This document shows positions 17,211 through 25,093 of a stretch of DNA of 64,000 nucleotides, in pieces. A program made the translations under genes and the position numbers. How positions within the stretch are numbered: position 1 is the first letter of the stretch; every line of letters starts with the position of its first letter. Origin of the DNA: Phycisphaerales bacterium UBA5793. Lineage in GTDB: Bacteria > Planctomycetota > Phycisphaerae > Phycisphaerales > UBA5793. The notes under the pieces were generated by a model. The model had not been told where the DNA came from. It was given only the letters and a program-made list of their open reading frames with translations, and did no database searches. The stretch lies in assembly GCA_002418285.1 (NCBI GenBank), contig DIDT01000032.1, positions 1 through 64,000 on the forward strand, given 5' to 3'.

Positions 17211-17576
17211 ATGTCAAACAAAACGCGCCCCGAAAAGGGCTTCACTTGCGTCCACTGCCGCCAGGCCGTCTCCGCGCAGGCCTATGGAACCTGTCACCGC
17301 AACCACTGTCCAATGTGCCTCTGGTCGAGGCACGTGGATGATGAGGTGGGGGATCGTCGCTGCGCCTGTCGCAGCCCCATGGAGCCGATCGCGATGGAGG
17401 TCCGCCGCGATGGCGAGTGGGCGATCGTCCACCGCTGCACCGGCTGCAACACCCTGCGCACCAATCGCATTGCAGGGGACGATCACGTGCTCACGCTGCT
17501 CTCGCTGGCGCTGCGCCCGATCGCCAACCCCGCGTTCCCGCTCGACGGTCTGGACCCCTCGCGGCGGCTCGGTTGA
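17211..17576 (+). CDS. RNHCP-domain protein
   Basis: The 121-residue protein carries cysteine pairs in FTCVHCRQAV and HRNHCPMCLWSRHVD, which includes the RNHCP signature, and in CACRSPM and HRCTGCNTLRTNRI. The four CxxC-type pairs suggest zinc binding. RNHCP proteins are small, often stand alone and are of unknown function. The start at 17211 is chosen because the CHC motifs follow closely, as in family members. The upstream reading to 17154 lacks similarity. The DinB-like gene starts 7 bases downstream. Confidence 0.85.
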   Translation: MSNKTRPEKGFTCVHCRQAVSAQAYGTCHRNHCPMCLWSRHVDDEVGDRRCACRSPMEPIAMEVRRDGEWAIVHRCTGCNTLRTNRIAGDDHVLTLLSLALRPIANPAFPLDGLDPSRRLG

Positions 17577-17583
17577 GATTGCT

Positions 17584-18051
17584 ATGATGGGCCGCATGAA
17601 AGAGAACATCCCTCTGGATCGCGCCATGCTCCTTCGACTGTGGGACGAAGCCTGGAGTGAGGGCCTCTGGGCTGTGCCGTGGAGTCGAGTGCTCGAAGAG
17701 CTCAGCGGGCCGCAAGCCCTGTGGCGGCCGCAACCCGACCGCCACTGCATCTGGCAGTATGTGACTCATATGCTCTTCTGGCGCGAGGTGTCGCTGCGGC
17801 GGCTCCGAGGTGAGGAGATCACGAGCGACGAGCAGAAGCGGCGCAACTTTGAACCGGCGCCCCGGGAAGCCCAAGCAGACCCCGACGAACTCCGCCGCCT
17901 CTGGGAGCAGTCTTTTCGTGAGGTGCGCGCCGCAATCGCCGACGAGCGCCACTCAATGAATCGATTTCAGTATGTCCCGTTCCATGACAGTTATCACGTC
18001 GGGCAGATCATGCTGTTGCGCGCTATGCAGGGCATGCTCCCGATTGAGTAG
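17584..18051 (+). CDS. DinB-like protein
   Basis: The product is 155 residues of mostly helices. Histidines in YVTHMLFW and in PFHDSYHVGQIMLLR match the metal-binding triad of the DinB/YfiT four-helix bundle. Members bind a divalent metal and often act as thiol-dependent transferases. The start is uncertain among ATGs at 17584, 17587 and 17596. The gene follows the RNHCP gene with a 7-base gap, suggesting cotranscription. A second DinB-like gene is at 35874. Confidence 0.82.
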   Translation: MMGRMKENIPLDRAMLLRLWDEAWSEGLWAVPWSRVLEELSGPQALWRPQPDRHCIWQYVTHMLFWREVSLRRLRGEEITSDEQKRRNFEPAPREAQADPDELRRLWEQSFREVRAAIADERHSMNRFQYVPFHDSYHVGQIMLLRAMQGMLPIE

Positions 18052-18120
18052 TCTGGGCAGACCGACTGGCTTGGCGGCCGGGGAATTCACCGGCGCCCAT
18101 TGAAAGGCAAAGGGAACACC

Positions 18121-18474
18121 ATGGGATTCGTTCAGGAGTTTCGCGACTTTGCGATGAAGGGCAACGTCGTCGACATGGCTGTCGGCATCATTCTCGGTGC
18201 AGCGTTCAACAAGATTGTCAACTCGCTTGTTGCCGATGTCATCATGCCGCCCATCGGCATGGCGCTGGGGCGTGTCGAGTTCAAGGATCTTCAGCTCGTG
18301 CTCCAGAGTGCAACATCCGACAATACGGGTGCCGAATTGACCCCCGAGGTCGCGATCCGCTACGGCATGTTCATCAACACCGTCATCGAGTTCCTCATCG
18401 TTGCGATGTCGGTCTTCGTCGTCGTGAAGATCATGAACCGCGTCATGCGCGGTCGCGCAGCCGTAGCGGCGTAG
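18121..18474 (+). CDS. mscL: Large-conductance mechanosensitive channel
   Basis: The 117-residue protein matches MscL along its length. The N-terminal helix and first membrane segment read EFRDFAMKGNVVDMAVGIIL followed by GAAFNKIV and DVIMPPIG. The second membrane segment is INTVIEFLIVAMSVFVVVK. The channel opens under membrane tension to release solutes on osmotic downshock. The C-terminal helical bundle is short, which is common. AAGGGA stands before the ATG at 18121. The neighbours are unrelated. Confidence 0.95.
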   Translation: MGFVQEFRDFAMKGNVVDMAVGIILGAAFNKIVNSLVADVIMPPIGMALGRVEFKDLQLVLQSATSDNTGAELTPEVAIRYGMFINTVIEFLIVAMSVFVVVKIMNRVMRGRAAVAA

Positions 18475-18497
18475 CGGTGATTGAGAGGCTCAGAACG

Positions 18498-19724
18498 ATG
18501 CATGCTCGGTTGGATCCTACTCCGCCATCGCGGCGGATCGGACGCCGTGGCGCGCTGGTGGCTGTGGCCGTCATAGCGTGCGCGGCCCACGTTGTCAGAT
18601 CACAGGATGCGCCGGAGCCCGGCGAACCACGTGACCTTTCTTCCCGGCTCGTTCCAATCGTTGAGGCGAGGCATCTACCCGGGTTGGCGGTGTTCGTCGT
18701 TCGTGATGGAGAAATCGTGGGCCAGGGGGCGGCCGGCGTCCGCCGCGCTGGGGCTGATGAGCCCGTCACCACCGAAGACCTCTGGCACATCGGCTCGTGC
18801 ACCAAGGCAATGACCGCCACCCTAGCCGCGCGACTTGTCGAAGCGGGCAAACTCAGGTGGGACACGACCATCGGCGAGTGTCTCGGCCCGGTCAAAGATC
18901 TCGGTGACGAAATACTGCCGACTTACCGTTCCGTCACCTTGCGCCAATTATTGTCGCATCGATCCGGGCTGCCGGAGGATCGTTCGCCCGATCCGACGAT
19001 CTGGGGCAAGGTGTGGTCGCTCGCGGGTCCAATGGTTGGGCAGCGCCGCAACTGTGCGAGCATCGTGCTGTCCCGCGAGCCGGTTTCCGATCCGGGTTCG
19101 AAAATGGCCTATTCGAATTTCGGATACGTGGTGGCGGCCGCCATGATGGAGCAGGTGACCGGGCAGCCGTGGGAAGAACTCATGAAACAACAGGTATTCG
19201 AGCCGCTGGAAATGCACTCCGCGGGGTTTGGCCCACCGTCGGCAGACAATGCGGACCACACGCACGCGGTTCAGCCGTGGGGACATCGTGCGCTGGGCAA
19301 GGCCTTTTCCCCCGTCCAGCCATGGACACGCGGAGCGGACAATCCGTCCGTTCACTGGCCCGCCGGGGGTGTGCATCTGACCCTGGCGGATTGGGCCAGG
19401 TTCGCCACCTCGCACGTCAAGGGTGAGCGCGGCGAAGAGACGACGTTCCTCTCCACCGGGTCATGGAAGATCCTGCACGAAGACGCATACCAGCAGCACT
19501 ACGCGCTGGGTTGGGCCGTCGGATCTCGCCCGTGGGCAGGCGGTGAAGTATTCAGCCACTCAGGATCGAACGGAATGTGGATGGCCGTCATCTGGCTCGC
19601 GCCACAGCGCGATGTTGCCGTCATGGCGGTGACCAACGTGGCAAGTTCTGAGGCGTCGCCCGGCTGTGACGAAGCAGTCGTAGCCGCCCTGAAGTCGATG
19701 GACCTGCTTGAGCCTGATCCATGA
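18498..19724 (+). CDS. Secreted serine hydrolase, beta-lactamase class C family
   Basis: The likely start is 18498, with GAGAGG nearby; a GTG at 18477 is an alternative. The 408-residue protein has an N-terminal export signal of about 35 residues with an alanine-rich core. The catalytic motifs are SxxK in IGSCTKAMTATLA, YSN in MAYSNFGYVV, and HSG in VFSHSGSNG. This is the layout of DD-peptidases, class C beta-lactamases and related esterases. Sequence alone does not say which reaction it performs. It converges with the PBP4-like gene. Confidence 0.88.
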   Translation: MHARLDPTPPSRRIGRRGALVAVAVIACAAHVVRSQDAPEPGEPRDLSSRLVPIVEARHLPGLAVFVVRDGEIVGQGAAGVRRAGADEPVTTEDLWHIGSCTKAMTATLAARLVEAGKLRWDTTIGECLGPVKDLGDEILPTYRSVTLRQLLSHRSGLPEDRSPDPTIWGKVWSLAGPMVGQRRNCASIVLSREPVSDPGSKMAYSNFGYVVAAAMMEQVTGQPWEELMKQQVFEPLEMHSAGFGPPSADNADHTHAVQPWGHRALGKAFSPVQPWTRGADNPSVHWPAGGVHLTLADWARFATSHVKGERGEETTFLSTGSWKILHEDAYQQHYALGWAVGSRPWAGGEVFSHSGSNGMWMAVIWLAPQRDVAVMAVTNVASSEASPGCDEAVVAALKSMDLLEPDP

Positions 19725-19753
19725 ACCACACGTGGTCGTAACGGCTGCGCGCC

Positions 19754-21298
19754 TCATCCACCGAGTTGCGGAACGGCGGTCCCCTCATCCTCGCCCTCGA
19801 CGACGCGCGGATCGGTCGCAACGAGGTACTTGTCGATCGCGGCGACGATGTCTTCGTGCATCTTCTTGGCAATCGACACTTCACCCTGCTTCAGGTCATT
19901 GACGAGAATAGAAAACGCGATGGTTCGGCCGGCTGGGCTGATGACGTAACCCGAAAGGCAGGACACGCCCGAGATGTAGCCGCTCTTGGCCCGCACCTCG
20001 CCGTCGAGGCTCTTGTCACCAAATCGCTTGCGCAATGTGCCGCTCTCACCCGCCTGCGCCAGCGAATTGATAAACATGTCCGAAGTTTGCGGGGTCTTTC
20101 CGAGCAGGGTCAGCCACGAGGCAATCACGCCGGCCGTGACGCGATTCTCCCGGCTCAGCCCCGATCCGTCGGTCATGCGCACCTGCGTGGCGGCATTCGG
20201 GCCAAGATGCTTGCTCAGAATCAGGCGAACAACCGCAGCGCCGTTGGTCCACGAACCGGGCTGATCAGTGACGTCGTGGCCCACGCGTTTGAGCAGCGAC
20301 TCCGCGTAGAGATTGTCGCTGTCTTCATTGCAACGCGTGATGATCGTGCTGATCGGTGTGCGAATCGGTCGGCCGAACACGTCGCCGGGAAACGGCATCG
20401 GATCGTCCTGGCGCGCTACCCGGCTCGCGCCGATCTTGATGCCTCGTTGATGCAGCCGCTCGGCGAACAGTTTCCCATAGAGCGAAGGCGGGTCGTTGAC
20501 GGTGATCTTCATCGGGACCGCCTGCGGCCGACGGATGGTCCCCCGCATCGAAAACTCGTTGGAGGTCAGCGGCCGGACCACGTAGATCTGATTCGTCGCT
20601 TTCGGATTTCCGCTCGTGCTGGCGTTGTTCGAGAACTGCAGGAATGAGGAGACATCAGGCTCAATGCGAAAAGTCGGCGCCTGTCCCGCCTGACGCGCCG
20701 GCCAGGCGTAGAACCACAGGCAGTTGCCAAAGTAGTTGAAGCCGCTCACCTGCGCACCATACGGGTAGAGCAAATCCTCCGCTTCCCAGGTCGGATGAAT
20801 GAACTGGCGATCAAAGACGCGGTCGTCCACGATCAGCTCGCTGAACTCGGTGATTCCCGACGCCACCACGTCATCCACCCACAGGTCGATAAACGCTTCA
20901 ATGCTCATCTGCATCGATGTCAGCAACTCTGGATCGCCCAGCGCCGGATCGCCGCTGCCGACGATCACCAGTCGATCGCCGCTGTGCACCATGTGAGTTT
21001 CGAAATTGAAATCGGGGCCAAGCGTCAGCAAGGCGGTGCCGGAGGTGATGAGCTTGAGATTGCTCGCCGGGATCATCGCCTGTTCGGGGTCGATCGAGAC
21101 GAGCACTTGCCCCGAATTGACGTCAACGATCTGGCAGGTCGTGGTGGCTCCCGCCAGCCGTGAGCTGCTGATCCTCGCGCGAACCTGACCCGCAATGTCT
21201 TCGCGCGCGAGTTGTGCGGTCGCCTGACCCACCCACAATACGGCTGAAAGGGCAACCAGCAGGGGGGATCGCAGAAGGCTCAGGCGACGATCAGACAT
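19754..21298 (-). CDS. dacB: D-alanyl-D-alanine carboxypeptidase/endopeptidase, PBP4 type
   Basis: The start at 21298 is set by GGAGGAA 7 bases upstream. The 514-residue protein has a signal peptide ending near QATAQ. The three penicillin-binding motifs are SNLK (PASNLKLIT), SDN (EDSDNLYAESLL) and KSG (AKSGYISGVSCLSGYV). Along with AESLLKRVG and MTDGSGLSRENRVT they identify the S13 family (PBP4/DacB). Such enzymes trim and open peptidoglycan cross-links in the periplasm. The length is close to the usual 470-520. This gives chemical support for a peptidoglycan-containing wall. Confidence 0.93.
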   Translation of the reverse strand: MSDRRLSLLRSPLLVALSAVLWVGQATAQLAREDIAGQVRARISSSRLAGATTTCQIVDVNSGQVLVSIDPEQAMIPASNLKLITSGTALLTLGPDFNFETHMVHSGDRLVIVGSGDPALGDPELLTSMQMSIEAFIDLWVDDVVASGITEFSELIVDDRVFDRQFIHPTWEAEDLLYPYGAQVSGFNYFGNCLWFYAWPARQAGQAPTFRIEPDVSSFLQFSNNASTSGNPKATNQIYVVRPLTSNEFSMRGTIRRPQAVPMKITVNDPPSLYGKLFAERLHQRGIKIGASRVARQDDPMPFPGDVFGRPIRTPISTIITRCNEDSDNLYAESLLKRVGHDVTDQPGSWTNGAAVVRLILSKHLGPNAATQVRMTDGSGLSRENRVTAGVIASWLTLLGKTPQTSDMFINSLAQAGESGTLRKRFGDKSLDGEVRAKSGYISGVSCLSGYVISPAGRTIAFSILVNDLKQGEVSIAKKMHEDIVAAIDKYLVATDPRVVEGEDEGTAVPQLGG

Positions 21299-21474
21299 GG
21301 GCGAGTTCCTCCGATGCGCGCACGATAACCCGATTGAAGGCTTGTCGGGCGGGCTGGTCTGGTAAGTGGCAAGGCGCATCAGGGCGTCGCATGTCCTATC
21401 GGTTCATCACTGGCAGAAACTTGGAGCGGAATCCGCGACCCCCAGATCCCGGACACCTGCAACCGTCAGACGCG

Positions 21475-22416
21475 TCACGGCCGCTCCCAGTAGGCCCACC
21501 TTTTGAGGGAGGCGAGTTCATACACCACCCCGAACGGTCCTTCATAGCGGACCAGTACATTCAGCCACGCCGGACCCGTCTCGGCCGCAAACCAGTAGTC
21601 GCTTGCCTCGGCGGCTGCTTTCGAGGCTTCTTCAGCCAGCTCCACCCGAACGTGGTGCGCCACCGTTGAACCAATCGGCAGATCCAGCGTTTCACGCCCA
21701 ATGTACCGTATCAACGCGTCAATCGGAGTCGGGTCGCTCCGGTGGGTGTCCGTCAGATCCGGGATCAGGCGGATCTTCACCGGCTCCTTGGGCGGCTCGT
21801 TGAATGGGAACGACCGCAGAACGAGCGAAAGTGTGTCCTGCAGGTACAGATCACCCGACACACCCACGCGGTTGCTGGTGTGCCCCTCCTCCGGGAAGTA
21901 CGAGAACTGATCGCAGGTCAGCATCTTGGCGGCGTTGACGATCTGCTTATACGTACTGCCGCAGTCTTCCTGCGAACTCATCACCACCTTGAACGGTTCG
22001 AGAGTATCGGCCCGCACAAAGGCCGTTGTCAGATAGCGATAATCGTAGTTCTCCGTCGGGATGATCTCGCTGACGTTGTGTTTGAACACCGGGACCATTC
22101 CCGGACGGCTCCAGTCCGCGGCTTTGGTCGTCGTTTCCGGATCCATGTGCTGCGTATTGGTGATGATGGTCGCCAGATACTCGCGACTCTTGCCATAAAT
22201 CGTGCGATGCGCGCGATACACCGCATACTCGGCCTTGCCGTCGTGCCAGACGCGGTCGCTCTTCCATTTCGCCGCCGGATCGAGCGGCGGAGGAACCTTC
22301 GGGTCCGAATCGGCATCCCACAGCACGAACCCGCAGAACCCGACGCACGCGACCACGACCGCCCATTCCAAGCGGCTCCAACGCTTTCCACGCCGGGTCG
22401 ATGCGCCAGCAGTCAT
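21475..22416 (-). CDS. Membrane-anchored hypothetical protein
   Basis: The 313-residue protein has a basic N-terminus, one membrane segment (RLEWAVVVACVGFCGFVLWD) and a long extracytoplasmic domain. Features include WHDGKAEYAVYRAHRTIYGK, QEDCGSTYKQIV and a cysteine at AKMLTCDQFSYFPEEG. This is typical of conserved secreted planctomycete proteins with a lipocalin- or DUF3108-like beta fold, but I cannot name the family with certainty. The gene stands alone and is divergent from the FG-GAP protein. Confidence 0.72.
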   Translation of the reverse strand: MTAGASTRRGKRWSRLEWAVVVACVGFCGFVLWDADSDPKVPPPLDPAAKWKSDRVWHDGKAEYAVYRAHRTIYGKSREYLATIITNTQHMDPETTTKAADWSRPGMVPVFKHNVSEIIPTENYDYRYLTTAFVRADTLEPFKVVMSSQEDCGSTYKQIVNAAKMLTCDQFSYFPEEGHTSNRVGVSGDLYLQDTLSLVLRSFPFNEPPKEPVKIRLIPDLTDTHRSDPTPIDALIRYIGRETLDLPIGSTVAHHVRVELAEEASKAAAEASDYWFAAETGPAWLNVLVRYEGPFGVVYELASLKRWAYWERP

Positions 22417-22598
22417 GCTCGGTCCTCCGGATAATCCGTCGTTTCAATCGATCGTAGGGCGGGCCGTTCGCGATGTGACGAGAGCGACTTGTCGGCTCGC
22501 GGCCGGGATCACCCGGCGGCTTCCGCGCTCCTGCTGATCCTACCATCATCAGGTGGATGTGCGTCGGCCCGCTGTATGACCCAATGGAGGTCCGGTGC

Positions 22599-24095
22599 AT
22601 GCAAAGCCAGAGACGGCTTCTCGGTTCGCTCCTCGCCGGTTTATTCGGGTCGATCGCCGTCGCCGCCGCATCGGGGCAGGTGATTAGCGAGACACTCAAG
22701 CTCCTGCCCGAGAACGGACACGAAGAGGACTATTTCGGCTGCTCCGTCGCACTGATGGATGGCGGCGTTGCCATCGGGGCGGACGGAGTATTGCAGGAAA
22801 AAGGCTCTGTATTCCTGTTCGACAACTCCACTGGACAGCAGGCCTTCGAACTTCGCGCTCAGGATCGAATCGGCGGGGCGCAGTTCGGTTGGTCCGTCGC
22901 CATGGATGAGGGGATCATCGCCGTCGGCGCGCCGTTCATCTACGCTGAAGATCGAAGCGGCTGGGCCTATCTGTTTGACGCCATCACTGGCGAACAACTG
23001 GCTAAGTTGATTCCAGACGACGCGCAGTACTACGACTACTTTGGCTACTTAATCGCGATGGACGCCGGACTCGTCGCTGTAGGTGCACCCGGCGACTTCG
23101 ATAATGGTCCAAGTTCCGGCTCGGGATATGTGTTCGAAGTGGCGACCGGCCGGCAGGTTGTCAAACTCCTGCCCACAGACGGTCTGGCCCACGATGGTGC
23201 TGGCACGTGCATTGATATTCAGGATGGCATTGTGGCGCTTGGGGCGCCGTTCTCTGATTCGAACGGCGTCGATTCCGGTTGTGTGTACCTCTTCGATGCG
23301 CATTCGGGCACTCAGTTGTTCAAGCTGCTGCCCGACGACGGTGAAGCGGACGCCAGCTTCGGGAGCGCCGTGGCCATCGAGAACGGTGTTCTCGCAGTGG
23401 GCGCGTTCAAGGACGACGCCCGCGGTGTCGATTCCGGCTCCGTGTACCTGTTCGATCTTGCAAGCGGCGCGCAGATTGCCAAGTACGTGCCGGAGGGTGA
23501 GTCAACCCGAATGGTGTTCGGAGAGCATCTGGCCGTTGAGCGAGGTGTTCTGGCGGTCGCTGCGCCCGGCTACTCCTCGGGTGCCGGCGCCGCCTATCTC
23601 ATCCACATGGTCTCGGGCGAACGAATCGCGATCCTCCTCGCAAGCGACGGCGAGTCTGGGGATCGGTTTGCCAGTTCAATCGCTTTGCGCAACGGGATCG
23701 TCGCAGTGGGAGCGCCTTACGACAGCGAACAGGCCTTCTTCTCCGGTTCGGCGTATCTCTTCCGCGTGCCGACGCTTCCGCACCTCGATCTCATGTCTTC
23801 GTGTCCCGATGCAGGTCCATTTCGAGTCCGCTGGACGCGGGCAACGCCCGACGATCGGGCGGCCATTCTCTATTCTCACGAGCAGGGTCTATTCACGATC
23901 CCCGGCAGTCACCAGTGCCCCGGTACGGCTCTGGCGCTCGGTCCGGACCAGCTTCAGGTGGTTCTTGTGAGAACGTCGGATTCAAACGGCCGGCACGTCG
24001 TGAACGGCATGGCGCCCGGCAGGATCTGCGGCGGCTACCTGCAGCTGCTCGACCTGAGCACCTGCTACACCAGCAACGTGATCCCAATCCAGTAG
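22599..24095 (+). CDS. Secreted FG-GAP repeat protein with shared C-terminal module
   Basis: The start at 22599 has GGAGGT 9 bases upstream. The 498-residue protein has a signal peptide of about 28 residues. About seven FG-GAP-like repeats follow, each with the pattern DYFG-S-A-DG-AVGA-GSVYLFD, forming an integrin-alpha-like beta-propeller up to about residue 395. The last 97 residues (402-498) are a separate domain with CP, W--AT--R, GLFTIP, CPGT, CGGYLQL and CYTSNV. The same module ends the proteins at 56853 and 58071. It is likely a surface or adhesion protein. Confidence 0.88.
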   Translation: MQSQRRLLGSLLAGLFGSIAVAAASGQVISETLKLLPENGHEEDYFGCSVALMDGGVAIGADGVLQEKGSVFLFDNSTGQQAFELRAQDRIGGAQFGWSVAMDEGIIAVGAPFIYAEDRSGWAYLFDAITGEQLAKLIPDDAQYYDYFGYLIAMDAGLVAVGAPGDFDNGPSSGSGYVFEVATGRQVVKLLPTDGLAHDGAGTCIDIQDGIVALGAPFSDSNGVDSGCVYLFDAHSGTQLFKLLPDDGEADASFGSAVAIENGVLAVGAFKDDARGVDSGSVYLFDLASGAQIAKYVPEGESTRMVFGEHLAVERGVLAVAAPGYSSGAGAAYLIHMVSGERIAILLASDGESGDRFASSIALRNGIVAVGAPYDSEQAFFSGSAYLFRVPTLPHLDLMSSCPDAGPFRVRWTRATPDDRAAILYSHEQGLFTIPGSHQCPGTALALGPDQLQVVLVRTSDSNGRHVVNGMAPGRICGGYLQLLDLSTCYTSNVIPIQ

Positions 24096-24141
24096 ATCGT
24101 TAGCCGCGGCTGGCCGTACTTCGCGTCTCGCACGCGGCGAA

Positions 24142-24169
24142 AAAGCGACCCCAACGGGATTTGAACCCG
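24142..24169. repeat. attL: 28-bp copy of the tRNA-Glu 3' end
   Basis: These 28 bases, starting AAAGCGACC and ending GAACCCG, are identical to 26320-26347. The match covers the last 24 bases of the tRNA-Glu gene plus four bases beyond it. There is no tRNA upstream half here, so it is an attachment-site copy and not a gene. Confidence 0.92.
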
Positions 24170-24354
24170 CGAAAAACGGCGTTCCTCCAGCCGAAATCGC
24201 GGGTGGGACACCAGAGGGGACACCAAAAGCCGATGGCGGCTTGTCCCGCGTGGTTGAGGCATGGCCGAATATGCCTGACGCCCTCCGTGCGGTCGTCCTG
24301 GCGGCAGTCGATTCGCTGGCGCTGCTGCAGGGCGGGATCGCCTCTGAACCCTGA
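24169..24354 (+). other. Orphan 61-codon integrase tail at the left end of the element
   Basis: Read in the frame that the integrase uses through the 28-bp repeat, the left copy runs on without a stop from 24169 to a TGA at 24352-24354. It adds 61 codons that include GGTPEGTPKADGG and a likely helix LSRVVEAWPNMPDALRAVVL. In the integrated state this has no start and is disconnected from the integrase. In a circular form it would directly follow the KATPTGFEP codons of the integrase. An older decayed integrase end is the alternative reading. Confidence 0.75.
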
Positions 24355-24895
24355 GCCCTGACTGACCACGTGAGGGGCTTCATAGCCGAATGGCGTAAAA
24401 TCTCGCGTGGTCAGGCTGGGCGATCTGTGCGGCCCGGGGTTCGATGCCCCGGGCCGCATTCGTTGTCTGCAATTGTGGTGCTGGTTAGGGTCGAGCGGCA
24501 TTCATGTTGGTCCGTTGTGACACGATGAGTCACACAGGAGCCTGTCGTGGATCATCCTGTCCATCGTTCCCTCGATTGAATGAGCGGTAGGGCGGCTGCG
24601 CAGCAGCCGTCCGCCCCCCATCTCTAACAAGGGGGAATAAGCTCCCATGATGAGTCCAGTGGTAGTCATGTAGTGTCGTCAAGGTGCGGGAGAGGGCCGG
24701 TTGTTGTCTTGACCGGTCAGATGGGGCGGATACTCTCTCGTGGACTGCTCCCGCAGAGTCGGCCCCGTCACCAATGATGACGGCTCCTTCCACCGCACAC
24801 CAACCGACCGTGTGCATCCAGTCCATCCGTGCTGTCAATCGAACTGGACTACTGCTGCGTTTTTGAGCGTGGCGGGCATTTCACGGGAGCATCCC
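24355..24895. other. Non-coding control interval of the element, with inverted repeats
   Basis: These 541 bases hold no credible gene. They contain several inverted repeats. CTGACCACG (24362-24370) pairs with CGTGGTCAG (24406-24414). TGTGAC and GTCACA frame a 7-base centre at 24516-24534. CGGCTGC and GCAGCCG form a small hairpin at 24593-24609. In the circular form this interval would lie between the end of int and the start of xis, a suitable place for recombinase arm sites, an operator and the xis-int promoter. I cannot place a promoter with confidence. Confidence 0.55.
24429..24457. terminator. Strong GC-rich hairpin after the orphan integrase tail
   Basis: GCGGCCCGGGG and CCCCGGGCCGC form an 11-bp perfect stem with a 7-base loop, 75 bases after the stop of the integrase tail. 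It could end the xis-int transcript in the circular form. The loop looks slightly like a tRNA T-loop, but no tRNA body surrounds it. Confidence 0.6.
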
Positions 24896-25093
24896 ATGCA
24901 ACGGGCTGAAGTTCCGATTCTGATGCGTCTGCATCGTGTCGCCGAGCAACTTGGGGTTTCACAGCGTACGGTGCGACGTCTGATTTCGCGGGGGGAATTG
25001 CCGCGGGTGGTCAAGGTGGGACGATCCTCGTGTCTGCCCTCGGATGAAGTACTCGCGTACATTGATCGTCAGAAGGGAGGGCGTCGATCATGA
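24896..25093 (+). CDS. xis: Excisionase-like helix-turn-helix protein
   Basis: The 65-residue basic protein consists almost only of a MerR/AlpA-like helix-turn-helix (HTH_17): LHRVAEQLGVSQRTVRRLIS, then RGELPRVVKVGRS and a short helix PSDEVLAYIDRQ. Such proteins serve as recombination directionality factors or regulators of an adjacent integrase. A GGGAG ribosome site precedes the ATG. Its stop overlaps the integrase start in ATGA, so the two are coupled. The role as excisionase is inferred from context. Confidence 0.82.
   Translation: MQRAEVPILMRLHRVAEQLGVSQRTVRRLISRGELPRVVKVGRSSCLPSDEVLAYIDRQKGGRRS

Noticed and set aside
24142..24169. A second tRNA-Glu gene
   Set aside because: Only the last 24 bases of the tRNA are present; the D arm, anticodon arm and 5' acceptor strand are missing.
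24429..24457. tRNA T-arm-like hairpin as a tRNA gene
   Set aside because: The loop is TTCGATG, but no acceptor, D or anticodon arms flank it. It fits a terminator better.
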